DNA from: an uncultured Flavobacteriaceae bacterium | GTDB lineage: Bacteria > Bacteroidota > Bacteroidia > Flavobacteriales > Flavobacteriaceae | NCBI GenBank assembly: GCA_905181625.1 | Contig: CAJIYJ010000004.1 | Coordinates: 62,001-126,000, forward strand | DNA length: 64,000 nucleotides | Direction of reading: 5' to 3' | In this document: positions 56,425 to 64,000 of the stretch, one piece after another | Numbering within the stretch: position 1 is the first letter of the stretch | How the letters are laid out: every line of letters begins with the position of its first letter | The notes under the pieces: model-generated | Seen by the model: only the letters and a program-made list of their open reading frames with translations | Told to the model about the DNA's origin: nothing | The model's database searches: none | Translations under genes and position numbers: made by a program

Positions 56425-57378
56425 ATGAAAAATGTTTTAGCTAACGATGGAATTTCTAATAGCGGAAAAATAGCTTTAGAAAAAAATGGGTTTAATGTTT
56501 CTACCACAACTGTGGCACAAGATCAATTAATAAATTATATAAATAAAGAAAAAATAAGTGTAATACTAGTTAGAAGTGCCACCACTGTAAGAAAAGATCT
56601 GATTGACAAATGTCCAGATTTAAAAATTATTGGAAGAGGAGGTGTTGGAATGGACAATATTGATGTCGAGTATGCTAGAATTAAAGGCATTGACGTTATC
56701 AACACACCTGCTGCTTCATCAGCATCTGTTGCAGAATTAGTTTTTGCTCATTTATATAGTGGAGTTAGGTTTCTACACGAATCAAATAGAACGATGCCTT
56801 TAGAAGGAGATAACAACTTTAAAGGTTTAAAAAAATCTTATGCTAATGGAATCGAACTTAGAGGAAAAACTATAGGAATTATTGGTTTTGGAAGAATCGG
56901 AAGAGAAACAGCAAAAATTGCTTTAGGAGTTGGAATGAATGTGTTAGTTTATGATAAGTCAAAAGAAGATATTGATTTAACTTTGAGTTTTTCAGGAAAT
57001 AAGACATTAAATTTTGAAATCAAAATTTCAAAACTAAATGATGTACTAAAAAATTCTGATTTTATTTCTTTACACGTTCCTGCTCAAAAGAGTTTTGTAA
57101 TTGACAAAAAAGAATTTGATTTAATGAAAGATGGAGCTGGTTTAATTAATGCTGCAAGGGGTGGTGTTTTAAATGAAGTTGAGTTAGTTTCTGCTTTAGA
57201 TTCTGGTAAATTATCATTTGCTGGTCTGGATACTTTTGAAAACGAACCAAAACCTGCTGTTCAATTACTAATGCATCCAAAAATATCTTTAACTCCTCAC
57301 ATCGGAGCTGCCACTAACGAAGCTCAAGATAGAATTGGATTAGAACTTGCTGAACAGATAAGCGATATATTAAACTAG
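56425..57378 (+). CDS. serA: D-3-phosphoglycerate dehydrogenase, short form
   Basis: SerA makes 3-phosphohydroxypyruvate, the substrate of SerC. The 317-residue protein has the D-2-hydroxyacid dehydrogenase plan: IIGRGGVGMDNIDVEYA, NAD motif GIIGFGRIGRETAKIA near 151-166, INAARGGVLNEVELVSAL with the catalytic Arg, and the Glu/His pair in FENEPK and LTPHIGAAT. The C-terminal ACT regulatory domain is absent, so feedback control by serine is unlikely in this form. It sits in a serC-serA operon. Confidence 0.93.
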   Translation: MKNVLANDGISNSGKIALEKNGFNVSTTTVAQDQLINYINKEKISVILVRSATTVRKDLIDKCPDLKIIGRGGVGMDNIDVEYARIKGIDVINTPAASSASVAELVFAHLYSGVRFLHESNRTMPLEGDNNFKGLKKSYANGIELRGKTIGIIGFGRIGRETAKIALGVGMNVLVYDKSKEDIDLTLSFSGNKTLNFEIKISKLNDVLKNSDFISLHVPAQKSFVIDKKEFDLMKDGAGLINAARGGVLNEVELVSALDSGKLSFAGLDTFENEPKPAVQLLMHPKISLTPHIGAATNEAQDRIGLELAEQISDILN

Positions 57379-57381
57379 TAT

Positions 57382-57741
57382 ATGCTAGATAAACTAAAAT
57401 CTAAATGGGGAATTACAACAATCCCTCAAGTTGTAATAATTTTTATTGTTTTTGGGGTTACTGGTTCAGTATCGGCAGCTATCTCAGGTCCAATTACTGA
57501 CTATTTTAATATTAGTTCTGAATTACTTCATCCATTAATTTATTGGCCAGTTAGACTTCTTATTCTTTTTCCAATATACCAAGTTTTACTAATTTGGTTT
57601 GGATTATCTGCTGGTGTGATAGTGAGTGTTTTTACCTTTCAAAAAGATAAATTTTATTTCAATTTTTTCTATAAAATGGCCATTACTATGATCAGAAAAA
57701 TGATAAAACTATTGTCTTTTGGTATTTTATTTAAGAATTAA
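57382..57741 (+). CDS. Small membrane protein, DUF6787-like
   Basis: The 119-residue protein has two hydrophobic helices (IPQVVIIFIVFGVTGSVSAAI and LIYWPVRLLILFPIYQVLLIWFGLSAG) and a basic C-terminal part. The start LDKLKSKWGI and the central pattern resemble a flavobacterial family I know as DUF6787, sometimes mislabelled prolipoprotein diacylglyceryl transferase. Function is unknown. It begins 3 nt after serA and its stop overlaps the msrA stop by 4 nt. Confidence 0.7.
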   Translation: MLDKLKSKWGITTIPQVVIIFIVFGVTGSVSAAISGPITDYFNISSELLHPLIYWPVRLLILFPIYQVLLIWFGLSAGVIVSVFTFQKDKFYFNFFYKMAITMIRKMIKLLSFGILFKN

Positions 57742-58280
57742 TTTTCTTTTAAAATAGATTTGTTTTTTTTTAAAAACTTATTCAATTTAGGCTTTATAAC
57801 CATGGAACAATAAGGGGCGTTCTGGTTCATTTCAAAATAATTCTGATGGTAATCTTCAGCCATGTAAAAAATATTTTCCATTTCAATTGTTGTAACTACT
57901 GGACTTGAATAATTATTAGACTGATTAAGTTCGGTTATATAATCATTTATAATTTTTATTTCTTTTAAGTTACTTGTAAATATTGAAGAGCGATATTGAG
58001 TTCCAATATCATTTCCTTGTCTATTTAAAGTTGTTGGATCATGAGTTGAAAAAAAAATCATTAAAACATCCTTTAAAGAAACTACTCTAGAGTCATAATC
58101 GACTTTAATTACTTCAGCATGTCCAGTTAATCCTGTACATATCTCTCTATATGTTGGGTTATCAGTATTACCACCAATATAGCCTGGAAATACACTTAAA
58201 ACTCCATTTATTTTTTTAAACACAGCTTCAGTACACCAAAAGCAACCTCCACCTAATATTATATTTTTACTATAAGACAT
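57738..58280 (-). CDS. msrA: Peptide-methionine (S)-S-oxide reductase
   Basis: MsrA repairs oxidised methionine. The 180-residue protein has the catalytic GGGCFWCTEAVF (Cys13), GYIGGNTDNPTYREICTG, HAEVIKVDYD, DPTTLNRQGNDIGTQYRSSIF and the C-terminal YHQNYFEMNQNAPYC with a resolving-cysteine candidate. No signal peptide is visible, so it is cytoplasmic. It is divergent from the DUF5916 gene. Confidence 0.97.
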   Translation of the reverse strand: MSYSKNIILGGGCFWCTEAVFKKINGVLSVFPGYIGGNTDNPTYREICTGLTGHAEVIKVDYDSRVVSLKDVLMIFFSTHDPTTLNRQGNDIGTQYRSSIFTSNLKEIKIINDYITELNQSNNYSSPVVTTIEMENIFYMAEDYHQNYFEMNQNAPYCSMVIKPKLNKFLKKNKSILKEN

Positions 58281-58316
58281 TAAACCTTTCTTTAAAATAG
58301 TTATCTAAATTTAGAT

Positions 58317-58324
58317 TAAATTTG
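58317..58324 (+). promoter_or_regulatory. -7 promoter box of the DUF5916 gene
   Basis: TAAATTTG matches TAnnTTTG, 28 nt before the TTG start codon. No TTG lies at the preferred upstream spacing. Confidence 0.45.
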
Positions 58325-58352
58325 CCATTATTTTTAAAAAATATTAAATACT

Positions 58353-60815
58353 TTGAGAAATAGAATCTATATACTTTTTCTTTTTTGTGTTAGTTTGTCT
58401 TTTTCTCAAGAAAGAAAAATATTAAATATTTCTCGTTTTGATAGTCCACCAAAAATTGATGGTATTATTGATGATCAACAATGGGAAGGACTTACTCCTG
58501 CTTCAAATTTTGAAAGATGGATGCCTAACAATGGTTCCACAGAAAAAAAAGGATATGAAAATTACGTATATATGGGCTATGACGATAACGCAATATATAT
58601 AGCAGCAAAATTCAATGATCCTAATCCTAGTTTAATCACCAAAGAATTTAGTCAAAGAGATGAAATTTGGGAATCTAATGCAGATTCTTTTTTTATAAAC
58701 ATAAATACAAATGATGATAATATAAGTGATCAAGGTTTTCAAATAACTACTGCTGGTACTCTTGGTGATTCTTATACTTCTGGGGAATTCTCACCAGATG
58801 ATTGGAACTTCGATACAGTATTTGAAGGAAAAGTTACAATCAATGATAATGGATGGAATGTAGAAATTAAAATACCTTATAGCGCTCTTAGATTTCCTTC
58901 AACTAAAGTTCAATCGTGGGGGATTCAATTTGCAAGAATGATGAAAGAATTTGGAGAATTTTATACATGGAATTATGTTGATCAAAAAACTGCCAATTAC
59001 AGAGAATCTCTTGGTCTACTAACAGGAATAAAAAATATTTCTCCACCCACAAGACTGTTCTTTTACCCTTACTTACAATCATCAGTAGATTTAAATAAAT
59101 ATAGTAAACCGTTGATTGGATATTCTGCAGGAATGGACCTTAAATATGGTATTAATAACAGTTTTACTTTAGACGCTACTTTAATCCCTGACTTTGGTCA
59201 AGTTGCTTTCGATGAAGAAGAGTTAAACTTAAGTCCTTTTGAGCAAAGGTTCGATGAAAATAGATCTTTTTTCACTGAGGGAGCAGCATTGTTTAAAAAA
59301 GCAGATAGTCGTGGATATAGAGGAGGTAATTTTTTTTATAGCAGAAGGATTGGAGAAGATATAAACTTTGAAGAAGAAGACTTGTTAAATGACAATGAAG
59401 AAGTACTAACCTATGATAGAAAAGCAGATTTATTAAACTCAATTAAATTAACAGGAACTACAAATTCTGGTCTTAGTATTGGATTTATAAACTCAATCAC
59501 TGACAATGCTTATGCAACAGTTACAAACTCTTTAACTGGAAAAGTTAGGACTGAAAAAATTGCGTCAATAACAAATTATAACGTAATTTCTTTAAGTCAA
59601 CAAATATTAAATGATTATTCAACTATTTCGTTTCTAAATGCTAATGTAAACAGAAGTGGCGGTTTTATAAACTCCAATAACAGTACTATTGTTTTTAACC
59701 TATTTGATGATAAAAGAAAGTTTAACATTAGAGGGAACCTTTTTCAAAGTGACTCACCTGTGTTTTCATCTACCAAAGGATTTAGAGGTTCAATTAACTT
59801 CTCAGAGTTAACTGGAAATTTCAGGTTTGGTTTTGGTTGGGATGGAGTTGATGCTAATTACTATCAAAATGACTTAGGGTATTACAACAACAGGAATGAT
59901 CAAAGAATTTCGGGAAGAATAAAATACATGACTTTTGAGCCAACTAATATATATGAAAAAATAGAAGCTTATATTTGGGTGAGTAAAAGAAGCAGGTTTT
60001 ATCCAAAGGAAATTAAATCAACTGGATGGAGAATTGGTGCCGAAATAATTAGCCCAAAATTAGAAGAATTCAAATTTAGTTTTGATTATACTTCAGAATA
60101 TCATGATTACGAAGAACCTAGAGAGCAAGATTTGTTTATCAAAAAACCTGCTGAATATGAACTAGAGTTTGCATTTGTTTCAGATAGTAGAAAAAAAATA
60201 CAGTATGGTTTTGGAATTGAGCATTCATATGCAGTTAATGAATATTTAAACGAAAATAAAAACGGAATTCAATTAGACTTATTCTTAGGACTTAGATTAT
60301 CAAACAGATTTAATTTATCTTATGGATTGACAAAAGATACCGAAATTGATGATGTAGGATATGTTTATAAAGAAATTAATGATATTTATTTTGGAAAAAG
60401 AGATGTTAAAGCTTTGGAAAATAATTTAACTCTTAATTATAATTTTAACTCATACAAATCACTTATTTTGAAATTTAGACAGTTTTGGAGTAGTGCAGAA
60501 TATAACGATTCATTTTTCTTACTTAACTCTAATGGAGAGAGATTAGTTTCGGATAAATCGATAATTGATGATGATCCTAATAGAAGTTTTAATTTATGGA
60601 ATTTAGACTTAAGTTATAATTGGGAATTTTTACCTGGGAGTAAAATGACTTTGTTATATAGAAATAATATATTTAATGAAGATAATTTATCTGGAATTTC
60701 ATATTATAGTAGCACTAAAGAGTTGTTTCAGAAACCAATTGATCATCAAGTTTCGCTTAGAATAAATTATTTCTTAGATTACAACGTGTTAAAAAGAAAA
60801 AAAAGTAGAATATAA
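58353..60815 (+). CDS. DUF5916 protein with CBM9-like domain
   Basis: The 820-residue protein has a signal peptide (IYILFLFCVSLSFSQ). A carbohydrate-binding family 9-like domain follows (PPKIDGIIDDQQWEGLTPAS, YMGYDDNAIYIAAKFND, VEIKIPYSALRFPS). A long C-terminal region then alternates polar and aromatic residues, typical of outer-membrane beta strands, ending with FRQFWSSAEYN and VSLRINYFLDYN. DUF5916 proteins of Bacteroidota are predicted surface proteins of unknown function, perhaps polymer binding or uptake. The start codon is TTG; no ATG lies upstream in frame with a signal peptide. LolD follows after 5 nt. Confidence 0.88.
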   Translation: MRNRIYILFLFCVSLSFSQERKILNISRFDSPPKIDGIIDDQQWEGLTPASNFERWMPNNGSTEKKGYENYVYMGYDDNAIYIAAKFNDPNPSLITKEFSQRDEIWESNADSFFININTNDDNISDQGFQITTAGTLGDSYTSGEFSPDDWNFDTVFEGKVTINDNGWNVEIKIPYSALRFPSTKVQSWGIQFARMMKEFGEFYTWNYVDQKTANYRESLGLLTGIKNISPPTRLFFYPYLQSSVDLNKYSKPLIGYSAGMDLKYGINNSFTLDATLIPDFGQVAFDEEELNLSPFEQRFDENRSFFTEGAALFKKADSRGYRGGNFFYSRRIGEDINFEEEDLLNDNEEVLTYDRKADLLNSIKLTGTTNSGLSIGFINSITDNAYATVTNSLTGKVRTEKIASITNYNVISLSQQILNDYSTISFLNANVNRSGGFINSNNSTIVFNLFDDKRKFNIRGNLFQSDSPVFSSTKGFRGSINFSELTGNFRFGFGWDGVDANYYQNDLGYYNNRNDQRISGRIKYMTFEPTNIYEKIEAYIWVSKRSRFYPKEIKSTGWRIGAEIISPKLEEFKFSFDYTSEYHDYEEPREQDLFIKKPAEYELEFAFVSDSRKKIQYGFGIEHSYAVNEYLNENKNGIQLDLFLGLRLSNRFNLSYGLTKDTEIDDVGYVYKEINDIYFGKRDVKALENNLTLNYNFNSYKSLILKFRQFWSSAEYNDSFFLLNSNGERLVSDKSIIDDDPNRSFNLWNLDLSYNWEFLPGSKMTLLYRNNIFNEDNLSGISYYSSTKELFQKPIDHQVSLRINYFLDYNVLKRKKSRI

Positions 60816-60820
60816 TCTTA

Positions 60821-61483
60821 ATGATTTCAGCAAATAATATATCTAAAACATTTAATGGAAAAAAAGTATTAGACAATGTAAGTATCTACATTAAAAAGGG
60901 AGAAATAGTCTCTATAGTTGGGCCATCAGGAGCAGGAAAAACAACTTTATTACATATTTTAAGTACCCTTGATAATCCTGATTTAGAAAATCAACCAAAT
61001 TTAATTCTTAATCAGACAGAAATTGTTAAACTAAATGACAATAAACTATCAAATTTCAGAAACACTGAGATTGGTTTTATCTTCCAGTTTCACGAGCTTT
61101 TACCTGAATTTTCTGCAATTGAAAATGTTTGTATTCCTGGAATAATAAAAGGGGACTCAAATTCTGAAGTTATTCTAAGAGCTGAAAAACTATTAGAATC
61201 TTTAGACTTAATTCATGTTAAAGATCAAAAACCTAGTGAATTATCTGGTGGTGAACAACAAAGAGTAGCTGTTGCTAGAGCTTTGATTAATGAACCTAAA
61301 ATCTTGTTTGCAGATGAACCAAGTGGAAATTTAGACTCTAAATCTGCTGACTTATTACATGATTTGTTTTTTAAACTAAGAAATGATTTAAACATCACTA
61401 TGATAATAGTTACACACAATAAAGAATTAGCCAATATGACTGATAGAAAACTTAATTTAATAGATGGAAAGTGGGCTAACTAA
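60821..61483 (+). CDS. lolD: Lipoprotein-release ABC transporter ATPase (LolD type)
   Basis: The 220-residue ATPase has Walker A GPSGAGKTT at 34-42, the Q-loop FIFQFHELLPEF, signature LSGGEQQRVAVARALINEP, Walker B ILFADEPSGNLD and the switch His in IIVTHNKEL. The LLPEFSAIENVCIP segment is typical of LolD/MacB-type ATPases. In LolCDE it drives release of lipoproteins from the inner membrane; the membrane subunits are not in this window. It overlaps the next gene by 20 nt. Confidence 0.9.
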   Translation: MISANNISKTFNGKKVLDNVSIYIKKGEIVSIVGPSGAGKTTLLHILSTLDNPDLENQPNLILNQTEIVKLNDNKLSNFRNTEIGFIFQFHELLPEFSAIENVCIPGIIKGDSNSEVILRAEKLLESLDLIHVKDQKPSELSGGEQQRVAVARALINEPKILFADEPSGNLDSKSADLLHDLFFKLRNDLNITMIIVTHNKELANMTDRKLNLIDGKWAN

Positions 61484-62237
61484 ATTTGAATTAAAAGAAT
61501 TTTTAGATACTAAATACGAACAATACAACCAAAAAGTTTTTATTGAGTCTGACCCTATTCAAATTCCACACGAATTTAAACTTAAACAAGACATTGAAAT
61601 AGCTGCATTTCTAACATCAACAATTGCATGGGGACAAAGGAAAACTATCATTAAAAATGCTAAAATAATGATGGAGAATTTAGATAATTCTCCATATGAA
61701 TTCATAAAAAACTGTACTGAAAAAGAAATTAATAAACTCTCTGTAATACACAGAACCTTTAATGAAATAGATTTTAGATACTTCATTAAAAGACTAAAAG
61801 AATTATACACTAAACACGATGACTTGGAGACAGTGTTTTGTTTAACTGAAAACAAATTGAATATGCATGGCGCAATTCATAATTTTAAAAAAGTTTTCTT
61901 TAGTGGAAATTATCCAAATAGAACTACTAAACACATAAGCGATCCGAATAAAGGATCAGCATCTAAAAGGATAAATATGTTTTTAAGATGGATGGTTAGA
62001 AGGGATAATAGTGGGGTTGATTTTGGTATATGGGATAATATTCCGAAGTCCGCCCTTTCATGCCCGCTTGATGTCCACAGTGGCAATGTAGCTAGAAAAC
62101 TTGGCATACTAAACAGAAAACAAAATGATCATAAAGCAGTTCTAGAGTTAGATATGAACTTAAGGAAATTAGATAAAATTGATCCTGTTAAATATGACTT
62201 TGCTTTATTTGGTTTAGGAGTTTTTGAAGGATTTTAA
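61464..62237 (+). CDS. TIGR02757/DUF2400 family protein
   Basis: The 257-residue protein matches the TIGR02757 family: IAAFLTSTIAWGQRKTIIKNAKIMM, FRYFIKRLKELY, GSASKRINMFLRWMVRRD and the C-terminal CPLDVHSGNVARKLGIL with a helix-hairpin-like end. Parts resemble HhH DNA glycosylase folds, but no function is established. The ATG at 61464 lies 20 nt inside lolD, which indicates coupling. An 80-nt gap follows. Confidence 0.88.
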   Translation: MESGLTKFELKEFLDTKYEQYNQKVFIESDPIQIPHEFKLKQDIEIAAFLTSTIAWGQRKTIIKNAKIMMENLDNSPYEFIKNCTEKEINKLSVIHRTFNEIDFRYFIKRLKELYTKHDDLETVFCLTENKLNMHGAIHNFKKVFFSGNYPNRTTKHISDPNKGSASKRINMFLRWMVRRDNSGVDFGIWDNIPKSALSCPLDVHSGNVARKLGILNRKQNDHKAVLELDMNLRKLDKIDPVKYDFALFGLGVFEGF

Positions 62238-62317
62238 TGAACTTTTACAAAATAATTGAAATCTATTGTTATCTTTGCTCAGCATTATTTATAATGTTCT
62301 TTAAATAACTTGATTGC

Positions 62318-63571
62318 ATGTCTATTATTCTTAAATCTGCAAAAGTTATAAATGCCGAAAGTAAACACAACGGTACCAAGCAAGATATTTTAATTTCTAA
62401 AGGAAAAATTCAAAAAATTTCTAAGTCAATTAAGTCATCAAACGTTGAAGAAATATTTATAAAAAATCTTCATGTTTCTTCTGGATGGTTTGATAGTAGT
62501 GTTTCTTTTGGAGAACCTGGTCTTGAAGAAAGAGAAACAATTAAAAATGGTGGTAACGTTGCATCAAAAAGTGGTTTTACTAATATATTACTTAACTCCA
62601 ATACAAATCCTGTAATAGATAGTCAAACTGATGTTTCATTTATTAAAATGAAATCAAAAGACATAATAACAAATATTCATCCTGTTGGTGCACTTTCTTT
62701 GTCTAGTAAGTCCAAAGAGCTAGCCGAACTAAATGATATGAAAAAAAGTGGCGCTGTAGCTTTTTATGACTATAAAAAGTCTATTATAAACCCAAACCTA
62801 CTTAAAACATCTCTTTTATATTCTCAAACTTTCGATTCAGTTATCATGTCTTATCCATTAGATAGATTTGTTTCAAACAATGGAGTTATGAATGAGGGTG
62901 TTGTTAGTACATTTTACGGGATTAAAGGAATTCCAAATTTTTCTGAAGAAATTCAAATAAATAGAGACCTAAAAATATTAGAATATTCAGCAGGAAAACT
63001 TCATATCCCTACAATCTCTACAAAAGAATCTGTTGAGTTAATAAAAAAAGCTAAGTCAAAGGGACTAGATGTAACTTGTAGTGTAGCCATTCATAACCTG
63101 ATTTTTAATGAAGATAAATTAAAAGATTTTGACACTAGATTTAAAGTATCTCCTCCATTGAGAACTGAGAAAGATAGACTTGCTTTAATCAACGGTGTTA
63201 AAAAAGGAGTAATTGATATGGTTACAAGTGACCATAGTCCAATTGATATTGAAAACAAAAAAACTGATATTGATAGTGCTTTAAATGGCACAATAGGTTT
63301 AGAATCATTTTTTGGAGCAATGCTAACTATATTTAGTTTAGATGAAACTATTAAAATACTGACTAGCGGTAAAAAAAGATTTGGAATTGATGATTCTATA
63401 ATTGAAGAAGGTTCAAAGGCTGACTTATCCTTATTTACTACAAATTCTGATTATACTTTTTCAAAATCTAACATCCTTTCTAAATCTAAAAATAGTGCGT
63501 TTTTAGGAATGAAAATGTCTGGATTCCCAGTAGGAATAGTTGTTAAAGAAAAACATATGATTAATGAATAA
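62318..63571 (+). CDS. Dihydroorotase homologue lacking metal ligands
   Basis: The 417-residue protein has the dihydroorotase/amidohydrolase fold throughout (FDSSVSFGEPGLEERETI, GALSLSSKSKELAEL, HIPTISTKESVELIKKA, FKVSPPLRTEKDR, MVTSDHSPIDIE, FGIDDSIIEEGSKADL). The metal residues are largely missing: the HxH after the first strand is replaced by DSSVS, the HVS-type His by TIS, and the paired His at the CSVAIHN site by HN. The final SDH aspartate remains. It is therefore probably non-catalytic, like the PyrC-prime partners of aspartate transcarbamoylase. This form occurs in other flavobacteria. It overlaps the next gene by 8 nt. Confidence 0.85.
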   Translation: MSIILKSAKVINAESKHNGTKQDILISKGKIQKISKSIKSSNVEEIFIKNLHVSSGWFDSSVSFGEPGLEERETIKNGGNVASKSGFTNILLNSNTNPVIDSQTDVSFIKMKSKDIITNIHPVGALSLSSKSKELAELNDMKKSGAVAFYDYKKSIINPNLLKTSLLYSQTFDSVIMSYPLDRFVSNNGVMNEGVVSTFYGIKGIPNFSEEIQINRDLKILEYSAGKLHIPTISTKESVELIKKAKSKGLDVTCSVAIHNLIFNEDKLKDFDTRFKVSPPLRTEKDRLALINGVKKGVIDMVTSDHSPIDIENKKTDIDSALNGTIGLESFFGAMLTIFSLDETIKILTSGKKRFGIDDSIIEEGSKADLSLFTTNSDYTFSKSNILSKSKNSAFLGMKMSGFPVGIVVKEKHMINE

Positions 63572-64000
63572 GCTTCCTTTTTTTTATTTACACAAAAAAT
63601 CATCTTTAATTAATACACCTTCCCCTCTGCTTATTATGGTTCATGGTTACGGAAGTAATGAAAAAGATTTATTTTCTTTTTCTAGAGCTCTTCCTGATGA
63701 ATTAACAATTATTTCAATTAGAGGAGACATAAATATTCTAGGAGCTGGATATGCATGGTATGATATTTCTATAGATTTTAACGGCAATAAAACTTATGAT
63801 AATAAAAAGGCCATTGAATCTAGAGACGCAGTAGCTAATTGCATTGATAAATGTGTTGAAACTTTCAATACAGATAAAAAAAATGTAACCCTAATGGGGT
63901 TTAGCCAAGGTTCTATTCTAATTAATGCAGTTGCTTTAACTTATCCAGAGAAAGTTAAAAACATTATATCGTTAAGTGGAGCTATAGATCCGAACATAAT
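63564..64000 (+). CDS. Phospholipase/carboxylesterase-type alpha/beta hydrolase, N-terminal part
   Basis: The gene begins at ATG 63564 inside the end of the dihydroorotase homologue and runs off the right edge, so 145 codons are visible. It has the oxyanion segment IMVHGYGSNEKDLFSF, then AWYDIS and the nucleophile elbow GFSQGS near residue 112, with SLSGAIDPN following. This is the carboxylesterase/phospholipase (YpfH, EstB) pattern. The catalytic Asp and His lie beyond the window. No signal peptide is visible. The substrate is unknown. Confidence 0.85.
   Translation, partial: MNKLPFFYLHKKSSLINTPSPLLIMVHGYGSNEKDLFSFSRALPDELTIISIRGDINILGAGYAWYDISIDFNGNKTYDNKKAIESRDAVANCIDKCVETFNTDKKNVTLMGFSQGSILINAVALTYPEKVKNIISLSGAIDPNI

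Noticed and set aside
1-64000. CRISPR arrays, insertion sequences, prophage, tRNA or rRNA genes
   Set aside because: No regularly spaced repeats, transposase or integrase genes, phage genes or tRNA-like cloverleaf sequences were recognised on either strand.

Overview
The window reads as a single chromosomal segment from a low-GC, tightly packed marine-type member of the Bacteroidota, class Flavobacteriia. Four things support this. Genes have family-typical flavobacterial forms: a bifunctional lpxC-fabZ fusion, PorX of the type IX secretion system, a long-form HisG and bifunctional HisB and HisIE, a MutS2 without Smr domain, and a DUF5916 outer-membrane-type protein. Several genes are preceded by the Bacteroidota -7 promoter box TAnnTTTG, in two cases with TTG exactly 20 nt upstream. 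Arginine is written almost entirely with AGA. Shine-Dalgarno sites are inconspicuous. I see no tRNA, rRNA, CRISPR array, insertion sequence or prophage, and no stretch above about 300 bases without a gene.

Layout. 1-5973 (minus): a partial M1-like peptidase, a LOG-family nucleotide hydrolase, uvrA and a gamma-glutamyltransferase lipoprotein. 6033-18150: glmM, a lipid A-type acyltransferase, a rhomboid protease with no ordinary start codon, a TlpA-like lipoprotein, an apparently imported D-lactate dehydrogenase (dld), aroC with an amino-acid/dicarboxylate symporter, a DCC protein with mutS2, ung, a YbjQ protein and a 36-residue membrane microprotein. 18208-18723 is a DUF805 membrane protein. 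18720-22922 (minus) is the anomaly: five consecutive genes (yciH/SUI1, an isopenicillin-N-synthase-like oxygenase, alanine dehydrogenase, a membrane-anchored amidohydrolase and a DUF2911 protein) carry about twelve single-base frameshifts between them, while the flanking genes carry none.

22987-31882: a cold-shock protein, a pentameric ligand-gated ion-channel-like protein, and a complete eight-gene histidine operon (hisGDCBHAF-IE, minus strand) preceded by a candidate leader peptide and a strong 13-bp terminator hairpin, which together look like an attenuator. 31902-38168 (minus): the lpxD, lpxC-fabZ, lpxA, efp, sucD, fabG cluster and an SPFH protein. 38269-47134: porX, tsaE, proline dehydrogenase, aroB, PEP carboxylase, an Lrp regulator and an M14 peptidase. 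47387-54166: an XRE regulator with a repeated candidate operator, a small lipoprotein, topoisomerase IV (parC, parE), ychF and ferredoxin. 54235-64000: acyl-CoA reductase (LuxC-like), serC, serA, a small membrane protein, msrA, the DUF5916 protein, lolD, a TIGR02757 protein, a dihydroorotase-like protein that lacks its metal ligands, and a partial alpha/beta hydrolase.

Most content is housekeeping: DNA repair and topology, histidine, serine and aromatic amino acid synthesis, and lipid A assembly. The points most worth a second look are the frameshift cluster, the his attenuator, the channel-like protein, the start-less rhomboid, the transferred dld, the XRE operator repeat and the non-catalytic dihydroorotase homologue.
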